Part shown: in pieces, positions 1-5,851 of the stretch
Layout: each line of letters begins with the position of its first letter
How positions within the stretch are numbered: the first letter of the stretch is position 1
Assembly (NCBI GenBank): GCA_029556045.1
Contig: JAKQGS010000425.1
Location: forward strand, 1 to 5,851
DNA: 5,851 nucleotides
Direction of reading: 5' to 3'
From: Pseudomonadota bacterium
GTDB taxonomy: Bacteria > Bdellovibrionota > Oligoflexia > Oligoflexales > Oligoflexaceae
Notes under the pieces: model-generated
Seen by the model: only the letters and a program-made list of their open reading frames with translations
What the model was told of the DNA's origin: nothing
Database searches by the model: none
Program-made: the position numbers and the translations under genes

Positions 1-1531
1 TGAAAAGATTGGAAACCCCCACATAGTCCACGCCGCAGGCATAGAGATCCGGTGTAAATGTGACACCCGCCAGGGTGGCATATCCACCGTAAGAGGCCCC
101 ATAGATGCATATGCGCTTAGGATCTGCGGTACCATGGGTGACCAGCCACTTGACTCCATCGGTGATATCATCCTGCATGGTCCGTCCCCACTGCTTAAAA
201 CTCTTCTCCTTGAAGGATTTACCGAAACCCGTGGATCCACGGAAATTCATCTGCAAGACCGCATAGCCGCGGTTGGCCAGAAACTGCACCTGAGAATTAA
301 AGCCCCAACTATCGCGGGCCCAAGGGCCACCGTGGGGGTGGATCACGACTGGAAGATTTTGGTGATCCACATACTTGGGCAGTGTTAGATAACCGTGAAT
401 GGTCAGACCATCGCGGGACTTATAGGTGATGGGCTTCATTTCCGCCAGATCAGCCTCCTTCAACCAGGGCGCCGCTTCCGCCAGAAAATTCAGTTTTTTG
501 CTTTTGACATCGTACCAATAGTAACGGCCCCTGGAACGATCGCTGTAGGACATCAGGGTCAGACGGGTTTCATCTTTGTCCCAGCTGAGCACGGTGAACG
601 CATAACCCGCCAGTTTTTTTTCGAGATCGGCAAAGATCGGTTTCCACTCATTATCAAAGACCTGGTACTCTTCTTTAGGCCCCTCCCAAGCAGCTCCCAT
701 CATGGTCTTGTTTTTACGGGAAAATAGAATGCCGGAAAGATCAAATTCCTTGGGAGTAAAAAGTTCTTTGACCTCTTTACCGGTTGCAGGATCAAACTGC
801 ACCAGCGCTATGGTGTCCCGCCCGAGATTGGAACCGCAATAGAGCTGCTGGTTATCAGCTGTAAATTCATAACAACCGAAATCATCTTTGTAGGAAACCT
901 TGATAAGATCGCGAAAAGGGTCCTTTTCCGTCGCGCGGTACATCATGACACGATCGGCCCCATCTGTTCGCGCGGCAGCCCGCACACGTCCCTCATGATC
1001 CGTCAACCAACCCGCATAATCACCGGGATTGCGGGCCACTTCCGTCAGTTCACCGGTCTTGACGTTCAATCGGTAGACATCAAAAACCTTCTTATCGCGG
1101 CGATTCATGGTGATCAGCACATGATCTTCATCCTGCGGCAATTCATTTTCAATGCTGACCCGGGTGTCATCAAAGGGTGTGAGGTCCCGGGCAATGGGGT
1201 TTTTGACCTGGGTGGCAAATAGGTGGAAGTTTTCATCTCCGCCCTTATCCTGGAGATAGAGGATGGTATCGTTCCCCTTCCACACGTATTGCCGGATGTC
1301 ACGGGTTTTATCCGAGGTGACCTTAACTTCATCGGGTCCCTCGAGTTTTCGCACGTACACATTCAGCCGCCGCTCCCAAGGCTTCAGGTAGGCCATCGAC
1401 TTACCGTCGGGAGAAATTTTAAATCCCGCCTGTTCCGGATTCTTAAAAAAATCCTCAAGCGGAATGGTGGACGCCATACCTAAGGCGCCCTGGCATAACA
1501 CAAAAAGTGCCACGGTGAGCTTACGAATCAT
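1..1531 (-). CDS. Secreted S9-family serine peptidase (prolyl oligopeptidase / acylaminoacyl-peptidase type), 3' end outside the window
   Basis: Serine peptidase predicted to release dipeptides or blocked residues from peptides outside the cytoplasm. 510 codons are visible, with no internal stop. An N-terminal signal peptide (MIRKLTVALFVLCQGALGMA) precedes a propeller-type region of about residues 25-370, opening with the S9-typical element FKISPDGKSMAYL. The alpha/beta-hydrolase part follows: HGGP oxyanion-type motif at residues 400-403, RGSTGFG at 431-437, and the nucleophile elbow GASYGG with the catalytic Ser480 (codon at 92-94). S9C enzymes usually have about 640-700 residues, so roughly 130-190 residues including the catalytic Asp and His should lie left of position 1. 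The second of two tandem ATGs (1531) is chosen because the AAAGGGG ribosome site is 6 nt from it and only 3 nt from the first (1534). It directly follows the DUF2079 gene and is probably cotranscribed with it. The family is sure; the exact substrate is not. Confidence 0.93.
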   Translation of the reverse strand, partial: MIRKLTVALFVLCQGALGMASTIPLEDFFKNPEQAGFKISPDGKSMAYLKPWERRLNVYVRKLEGPDEVKVTSDKTRDIRQYVWKGNDTILYLQDKGGDENFHLFATQVKNPIARDLTPFDDTRVSIENELPQDEDHVLITMNRRDKKVFDVYRLNVKTGELTEVARNPGDYAGWLTDHEGRVRAAARTDGADRVMMYRATEKDPFRDLIKVSYKDDFGCYEFTADNQQLYCGSNLGRDTIALVQFDPATGKEVKELFTPKEFDLSGILFSRKNKTMMGAAWEGPKEEYQVFDNEWKPIFADLEKKLAGYAFTVLSWDKDETRLTLMSYSDRSRGRYYWYDVKSKKLNFLAEAAPWLKEADLAEMKPITYKSRDGLTIHGYLTLPKYVDHQNLPVVIHPHGGPWARDSWGFNSQVQFLANRGYAVLQMNFRGSTGFGKSFKEKSFKQWGRTMQDDITDGVKWLVTHGTADPKRICIYGASYGGYATLAGVTFTPDLYACGVDYVGVSNLF

Positions 1532-1534
1532 CAT

Positions 1535-3061
1535 CTACCCCTTTATGATAAGGAAACCAGGCGCCAATCTTAGCGCACTCCCCTGATGGTCCGCAATAAA
1601 TTGCTCCCACTGCTCGGCGGTCCAGGGATAGGGTTTGCGTCCTTCCACCAGGACATAGATCACCCCCTGCTGGCGGCAGCGGGAATCGAAATAAGGGATT
1701 AAATTCAAATGGTAACCAAGATAGGGGAAGAGTGCGGGCTGGACGCAAAGGGTCGCGTTGGCATGGTTTACTTCCAGATGCTCCCGGACTTTCATCGCCC
1801 CCGCGTAAACTTCCGGATCGGGACGCGGGACCTGCACACTTCCGCTGTGAAAGAGGGGAAAAAGGATCAAGGCTCCCGCCAGAACCGATGAAGCCCAATG
1901 CTTTGTCCCCCACCGCCGCATGAAATCCAAAAGACCCAAAATGGCAAAACACAGCAAGGGGAGGGGATAGTAGTGCCCGTACTGATGCATGGCCGGATAG
2001 GAGGCTGCTGTCCCTAAAATAAAAATTCCGGGTAAGGATGCCACCACCACCCGGGCGGAAAACAGGGGTAGCAGCAGCATTGGCCCGTAAAGTTTCCACC
2101 ATCCCGACTTTGCAATGTCCTGCACCACTTGCACCGGCTGATGGATCATGGACTGTAAAATCGCCGGGAAATCACCACCGTAATGCTGCCAAAAACGCAG
2201 ATACTCAGGGGTCCTGCGACTTGCCCCCAGAAAATAGGGCTGGATCCAGCCCACATGTATCCCCAGGAAAAGAATGCTCACAGTGGCAAGAGTCCATGCG
2301 AGTCGACGTTGGGGATTGGGCCGCAGCGCATAAAACAGGAACCAGGCACCAAGATAGAGAGCCATATCTTCTTTAATCGACAACCCCAGCAATGTGGCGG
2401 CAACTATATGCCCCCATCGCCTCTGGTCCCAGGCCCAAAATAGATAAAATAGAGCCAAAGGAATCAGGGATTCCGTGCGAAATCCCGTGTTGGCCAATGT
2501 ACCGACCACACTGCAGGAGAGGTAGCCAACCAGAAGCATCAGGGTCACAAATCCCGGTGTTTCCTTGGCCCGACAGAGAGCCCATAGGGGCAGGACTGCA
2601 GCCCACAGGGTTAGAACCCCCACAATCAGCAATGCCAGAGGATGCGATATCATCTGTTTGAGGGGAACAAGGACCAGCATGATCCAGGAAGGATGAACAC
2701 CAAAATGATTGACGTCATAGATGGGACTATACATGAACCGGTCACGAAGGGTATTCACCAGCATCCAATCAAAGATGCTAAAATCCACACCGTTGATTGA
2801 GACGGCAAAGTACCGCAGAGTGATATTGATGATAAAAAGGATCAGGGAAGCCCATAACACCGATTGGCTGGTCCGAAGGTCGATCGATTTCAGGATGGGG
2901 GGACCAGTGATTGCACCCTTCAATAAGTAAATAAGGGTGGCTATTGTCCCCAAGTATTGCCACATCCGAAGATCGGACAAGGCGGGAATCTCCAGGGCTA
3001 CCCCCACCAACGGTCCGAGAAACACCAGAGCCCACAGACGGGCCAACGACCTTAATTCCAT
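1535..3061 (-). CDS. DUF2079-type polytopic membrane protein (glycosyltransferase-39-like)
   Basis: A 508-residue inner-membrane protein with about 11-13 hydrophobic segments between residues 5 and 405, followed by a soluble C-terminal part (about 410-508). It matches the DUF2079 pattern as I know it: an acidic loop after the third membrane segment (DFSIFDWMLVN, about 93-103), a histidine-rich loop (NHFGVHPSW, 118-126), KED at 230-232 at the start of a membrane segment, HYYP at 363-366, and a C-terminal stretch with Cys/Pro/Tyr-rich elements ending in a strand (FLIIKG). The family is distantly related to GT-C glycosyltransferases such as the GT39/ArnT/PMT group and may transfer sugars from a lipid carrier, but no activity is established for it, so the role is inference. 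Start: ATG at 3061 has TAAGGA 5 nt upstream; an in-frame GTG at 3103 would add 14 residues but has no ribosome site. It is first in a probable two-gene unit with the S9 peptidase. Confidence 0.85.
   Translation of the reverse strand: MELRSLARLWALVFLGPLVGVALEIPALSDLRMWQYLGTIATLIYLLKGAITGPPILKSIDLRTSQSVLWASLILFIINITLRYFAVSINGVDFSIFDWMLVNTLRDRFMYSPIYDVNHFGVHPSWIMLVLVPLKQMISHPLALLIVGVLTLWAAVLPLWALCRAKETPGFVTLMLLVGYLSCSVVGTLANTGFRTESLIPLALFYLFWAWDQRRWGHIVAATLLGLSIKEDMALYLGAWFLFYALRPNPQRRLAWTLATVSILFLGIHVGWIQPYFLGASRRTPEYLRFWQHYGGDFPAILQSMIHQPVQVVQDIAKSGWWKLYGPMLLLPLFSARVVVASLPGIFILGTAASYPAMHQYGHYYPLPLLCFAILGLLDFMRRWGTKHWASSVLAGALILFPLFHSGSVQVPRPDPEVYAGAMKVREHLEVNHANATLCVQPALFPYLGYHLNLIPYFDSRCRQQGVIYVLVEGRKPYPWTAEQWEQFIADHQGSALRLAPGFLIIKG
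1538..1544 (-). promoter_or_regulatory. Ribosome binding site of the S9 peptidase, inside the end of the DUF2079 gene
   Basis: The minus strand reads AAAGGGG here, followed by TAGATGATG. The site lies in the last sense codons of the DUF2079 gene and the TAG is that gene's stop. Spacing is 6 nt to the second ATG and 3 nt to the first, which favours the second. The arrangement suits translational coupling by terminating ribosomes. Confidence 0.7.
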
Positions 3062-3066
3062 TGAAA

Positions 3067-3072
3067 TCCTTA
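3067..3072 (-). promoter_or_regulatory. Ribosome binding site deciding the DUF2079 start
   Basis: The minus strand reads TAAGGA, 5 nt before the ATG at 3061. No comparable site precedes the in-frame GTG at 3103, so this site decides for the 508-residue form. Confidence 0.7.
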
Positions 3073-3131
3073 CGCGCCGAAAATGATCCGGTTCCCATGG
3101 CACTCATTAAAATCCGAAACTTATTGCATTT

Positions 3132-3160
3132 TTTATACCCTGATGATCCACGGTTTTAAA
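3132..3160 (-). promoter_or_regulatory. Candidate sigma70-type promoter for the DUF2079-peptidase unit
   Basis: On the minus strand, TTTAAA (3155-3160; 4 of 6 matches to TTGACA) and TATAAA (3132-3137; 5 of 6 matches to TATAAT) are separated by exactly 17 nt. Transcription would start near 3125, giving a leader of about 65 nt before the ATG at 3061. The -35 match is modest and AT-rich words are common in this region, so this is a candidate only. I found no comparably good promoter for the plus-strand lipoprotein gene in the same intergenic region. Confidence 0.35.
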
Positions 3161-3216
3161 GATGCATTTAGCACTCATGTTTCAAGCCTGTTTTTCCGAT
3201 AAAGGAAGTGAACAGC

Positions 3217-3222
3217 GGGAGG
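3217..3222 (+). promoter_or_regulatory. Ribosome binding site of the lipoprotein gene
   Basis: GGGAGG lies 7 nt before the ATG at 3230. An in-frame TGA at 3209-3211 with no start codon between rules out a longer upstream start with ATG, GTG or TTG, so this site and the ATG at 3230 define the N-terminus. Confidence 0.6.
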
Positions 3223-3229
3223 GCGGGAA

Positions 3230-4015
3230 ATGCCTGCACTTTTAAACCAATTGGCCCTTTTACTTCTGACACTGACGATCGGGATGGCCTGCCAGCCTGA
3301 GGGCAAGGAATATCAACCGCCAGCCCCGGAAACCGACGAGACCACCAATTCCGACGAACCAGGCGACAGCGCTCAGGAGGACGATCAAACTCCAGCCGAG
3401 GAGGAAGAGGATCGGCCGCCCTGTGAGTTTCCTGCCACATTGACCGAAAATCCGGAAACCATCGATGGTTTCGTGGCGTTTATCAATGAGCTGCCACCAC
3501 CGGTTACGGTCAGCTGCGTTCTCCAGGCCCTCAAGAGGCCCCTGTTGCTCAATGCTACCTCCAATCGATTCAGTGCCCAGGGCGCCGTCGATTCCGAAGC
3601 ACCGCGCATCTTTATCAAAATGGGTAGTTTAATTCTCACCACAGTGGCCAAAGGGGAGGGGAGTTCATCGATTGAAATGTCGGAAAGCATCAATTCCACC
3701 ATGTCGGTCAAGGGGGATCTTAAGTTTCCGTTTACGGAAGATATCCCGGAGCAGGCTCCCTATAAGAATATTTACGCTGGCGGCTCGGCATCCTGTGCCG
3801 GGCTATGCCATACCGACTATCAGGAAATCAAAAAATACCCGGATGGCGCGGTAAAATACGCGTCCACCATCATTGCTCCAAAGCCATCTCTCAATGTACC
3901 GCTTGTTGAATTGCAGATGCTGCGATCTGCGTGTGAAGGCGTGGAACAACAATTATGCGACTTCTACCGGGACCTCATGGATCACGGGGATGTGCAGGCT
4001 TTCACTTTCCCGTGA
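3230..4015 (+). CDS. Probable envelope lipoprotein of unknown function with acidic linker and CX3CH motif
   Basis: A 261-residue protein that I cannot assign to a named family. Residues 4-20 are hydrophobic and end in IGMAC, so Cys21 could be lipidated; Gly at -3 and Met at -2 make this an atypical lipobox, and the n-region has no Lys or Arg. Residue +2 is Gln, not Asp, which would suit outer-membrane sorting. Residues about 28-64 form a low-complexity linker rich in Asp, Glu, Pro and Thr, typical of a tether. The folded part (about 65-261) contains Cys65, Cys96, Cys189, Cys193, Cys235 and Cys243, that is, enough for three disulfides. CAGLCH at 189-194 resembles a cytochrome c heme motif with one extra residue between the cysteines. 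The gene is divergent from the DUF2079 gene and its end overlaps the convergent gene on the minus strand by 14 bp. A real gene with high likelihood; function open. Confidence 0.85.
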   Translation: MPALLNQLALLLLTLTIGMACQPEGKEYQPPAPETDETTNSDEPGDSAQEDDQTPAEEEEDRPPCEFPATLTENPETIDGFVAFINELPPPVTVSCVLQALKRPLLLNATSNRFSAQGAVDSEAPRIFIKMGSLILTTVAKGEGSSSIEMSESINSTMSVKGDLKFPFTEDIPEQAPYKNIYAGGSASCAGLCHTDYQEIKKYPDGAVKYASTIIAPKPSLNVPLVELQMLRSACEGVEQQLCDFYRDLMDHGDVQAFTFP

Positions 4016-5851
4016 TTTCGGAGGGATGGTGGTTGGCCGAACGGCGCCCACGGGGGCGTCCGGTCATCAAATAAGGCCAGCGACGCACCAATACTTCCAA
4101 GGGCAACCCCATCACCATCAGCCAAAACCACCACCGATCCATGACCCAATAGAAATCCCGAATCGTTTTGTAGCGGGAGGGTATGGAGACGCCCTGAGTT
4201 CCGCTCACCCCATTCAGAAATTCCGCCAGCGGTTCAATAGACGAACTGTTCAAATACGAAAGCCCTGCTCCTGTCAGTTTAGCCAGGCGTTCCAGCTTGT
4301 AGGGGGAGGCCATAATATCCTCATCCTTGTAAGTCTCGGGGATCACTGTGGTGAGGGATGCTTTCAGCGACCCAAAGGCAGGATGTTGACCATCCACGGA
4401 TGCCTGGCAGCGGGCTCCCGGAATGATTTTCATCGCCATGGTGCCACCCAGCGTCAGACTGTCCGAGCCAAGCTTTTCTAAATTGATTTTTTCCGCGTCA
4501 ACCGCCACGCCGCAAACATTGACCTTCCAGGATCCATCCAAGCGAAAGTATTTGGCGGCCGGCCCAGCCATCACCATCTGCCAGCGAGCGATCCCCTGCG
4601 GGTCCGGATTAAGGCGTAGACCCTTTAAAATAAGTGGTTTCTTCAGTTCCTCCCGCAATAGCCAGGTCATGGCGCGGCTATAAAATTCCGAATAGGAAGA
4701 ACGCGAAGAATTGGCGGCTGGTGCCATGGCATAGCGCCAGAATGAGTCGCTAAAAACCCAAATAGCCCGCCCTTTTCCCGGATAGGATGCCACCGCCAGG
4801 GGAATGGTGCTGCCGTCCTTGAGGCGAGCATTCAGCAATGGCGTGGTCTCCCCCTGCTTGAACTCCACATTGTCCATGCGATGAATCCCCTTCATGCCTT
4901 TTTGCTCTTTCAGGGACTCTTCCATGTTTTCCCAATCATCATACACATTGGCTAACGAGCGCTGATTGGGATCCGGGCTGGCAAGCTCAACGGAGAATTC
5001 TGCCTGCGCATCGTAGGATGGACCACCTTCGTCCACACTTTCGCGAGAACCGTTCATAACGTTTTTGCTTTTGCCATTACCAGTCACCGTGAAGGGAAGA
5101 ATGGATGCGAGGGGTGACAGACGGAAGTCGCCGGCCTTCAAAGCCCGCGGACCGCCGATAAACAGCAGGCTGCCGCCCTCTTTGACAAAATTCACAAGAT
5201 TCTTTTGATAAGCGGGCTCCAGGAACTGATACAAAGCAAAGTTCTGCACAATCACCGAATGAAAGTTGGAAAGCTCTTCGTTAAACAGACGATCCACCGG
5301 AAAGGGGATCAGGCTGAGCTCCCGCTCATTCACCATCTGCACATCGCCGGGATCCCGCAGGATGAAAAAACTGATCAGGTCGTACTTGGGTTCCGACTTG
5401 AGATAACGACGCAAAAATCGTCCGTCCCAGCTGGGAGCCCCTAGGAGATGTAATATCCCCACGGTGTTGGGCAGTACTTCGATGGTTTTGTGAATGGTAT
5501 TATCCCACAGCGAGGTTTCCTGACCGGTGGGCAGGGCTTTGATGGTCAAAAGGTGTTGACCACGAGCCAATGGCGGTAGCACCAGAGAGAGTTCCACCGC
5601 AGCCTCATCCTTTTCAAATGTGGCGTTGGATGTCGCCAGGGTTTTATCCTGACCCAAAACCTGAACCTGGACGGTTTCCGAAGATTCCTCGGCCTTGTCT
5701 CGCTTCAGGCTCAAAACCAATTCGATCGGTCGATCCTCAAAGGAAAAGATCGGTGTATCCGACGTCTCCAACCAGATATTGTGAAACCCCTTCGGCACAA
5801 ATCCCACAACCGCCCCTTTTAAGGGCCCATTGGCATTGCGGGCAATGCCCG
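4002..5851 (-). CDS. Membrane-anchored protein with glutamine-amidotransferase-like domain (BatA/VWA-neighbourhood type), 5' end outside the window
   Basis: 615 residues are visible and the frame stays open to the right edge, so the GTG at 5807 is not a start: the codons before it continue the protein. Numbered from the first full codon, a beta-rich (Ig-like) part covers about 30-125. A GATase1-like domain follows (about 129-255): a strand with LLGAPSWDGRFLRRYLK, a second strand SVIVQNF near 198-204, and EGGSLLFIGGP near 224-234. A later element, GKGRAIWVFSDSFWRYAM (about 358-375), plus a TWLLRE helix is usual in this family. One membrane segment lies near 571-588, followed by a basic tail. 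The family normally also has N-terminal membrane helices, which would be outside the window. No Cys sits at the expected nucleophile position, so it is probably not an active amidotransferase. Relatives are commonly encoded next to VWA/BatA, DUF58 and MoxR ATPase genes; such genes may lie to the right, which is inference. Confidence 0.85.
   Translation of the reverse strand, partial: GIARNANGPLKGAVVGFVPKGFHNIWLETSDTPIFSFEDRPIELVLSLKRDKAEESSETVQVQVLGQDKTLATSNATFEKDEAAVELSLVLPPLARGQHLLTIKALPTGQETSLWDNTIHKTIEVLPNTVGILHLLGAPSWDGRFLRRYLKSEPKYDLISFFILRDPGDVQMVNERELSLIPFPVDRLFNEELSNFHSVIVQNFALYQFLEPAYQKNLVNFVKEGGSLLFIGGPRALKAGDFRLSPLASILPFTVTGNGKSKNVMNGSRESVDEGGPSYDAQAEFSVELASPDPNQRSLANVYDDWENMEESLKEQKGMKGIHRMDNVEFKQGETTPLLNARLKDGSTIPLAVASYPGKGRAIWVFSDSFWRYAMAPAANSSRSSYSEFYSRAMTWLLREELKKPLILKGLRLNPDPQGIARWQMVMAGPAAKYFRLDGSWKVNVCGVAVDAEKINLEKLGSDSLTLGGTMAMKIIPGARCQASVDGQHPAFGSLKASLTTVIPETYKDEDIMASPYKLERLAKLTGAGLSYLNSSSIEPLAEFLNGVSGTQGVSIPSRYKTIRDFYWVMDRWWFWLMVMGLPLEVLVRRWPYLMTGRPRGRRSANHHPSEITGK
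5832..5849. repeat. Perfect 8-bp inverted repeat inside a coding region
   Basis: GGCATTGC at 5832-5839 and its exact reverse complement GCAATGCC at 5842-5849 are separated by 2 bases. A folded form would need to open the inner pair, giving a 7-bp stem with a 4-nt loop. It has no T-run and lies within the amidotransferase-like gene, encoding GIARNAN, so a terminator role is unlikely. It may be chance. Confidence 0.5.

Noticed and set aside
134..1483. Several plus-strand open frames of 75-110 codons.
   Set aside because: All are antisense to the S9 peptidase, whose reading frame is continuous and carries the family motifs.
1521..2102. A 193-codon open frame on the minus strand inside the DUF2079 gene.
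   Set aside because: It lies in another frame of a gene with clear membrane-protein features; its product is rich in Gly, Pro, Ser and Arg without any domain pattern.
3062..3103. A longer DUF2079 protein starting at the GTG at 3103.
   Set aside because: No ribosome site precedes it, whereas the ATG at 3061 has TAAGGA at a suitable distance and begins shortly before the first membrane segment.
4040..4060. GC-rich inverted repeat after the lipoprotein gene (CGCCC-ACGG-GGGCG) as a terminator.
   Set aside because: The stem is only 5-6 bp, no T-run follows on either strand, and the sequence is coding on the minus strand.
3873..4481. A 202-codon open frame on the plus strand across the convergent gene ends.
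   Set aside because: It overlaps the end of the lipoprotein gene in another frame and then runs antisense to the amidotransferase-like gene, whose protein is clearly family-like; the product has no recognisable features.
5805..5807. GTG at 5807 as the start of the amidotransferase-like gene.
   Set aside because: The frame continues upstream to the window edge without a stop, and the family has a longer N-terminal part with membrane helices, so the gene is cut by the window.

Overview
The window looks like an ordinary chromosomal stretch of a Gram-negative bacterium with roughly balanced GC (a little over half, judged by eye). Proteins are tightly packed, strong AGGA/GGGG-type ribosome binding sites are visible, and one product is a candidate lipoprotein with a long acidic linker. 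This style would fit a predatory or deltaproteobacteria-like lineage such as Bdellovibrionota, but that placement is a guess from gene style and not from a marker gene. No RNA gene, insertion sequence, CRISPR array or phage gene is visible.

Layout. Positions 1-1531 (minus) hold the first 510 codons of a secreted S9-family serine peptidase (prolyl oligopeptidase / acylaminoacyl-peptidase type); its 3' end, with the catalytic Asp and His, lies beyond the left edge. Positions 1535-3061 (minus) encode a polytopic membrane protein of the DUF2079 type, related to glycosyltransferase-39-like membrane enzymes. Its TAG stop directly abuts the ATG-ATG start of the peptidase, so the two are almost certainly one transcription unit. 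Positions 3062-3229 are a divergent intergenic region with a candidate minus-strand promoter. Positions 3230-4015 (plus) encode a small probable lipoprotein of unknown function with a CX3CH motif. Positions 4002-5851 (minus) hold the 3' part of a large membrane-anchored protein with a glutamine-amidotransferase-like domain, of the kind found beside BatA/VWA, DUF58 and MoxR genes; its N-terminus lies beyond the right edge. The last two genes converge and overlap tail to tail by 14 bp.

The genes do not form an obvious single pathway. Three of the four products act in or outside the inner membrane (peptidase, DUF2079 protein, amidotransferase-like protein) and the fourth is probably an envelope lipoprotein, so the common theme is the cell envelope. 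I see no convincing new multi-gene system. The points most worth a second look are the CX3CH motif and uncharged signal peptide of the lipoprotein, the stop-start junction of the DUF2079/peptidase pair, and the convergent gene overlap.
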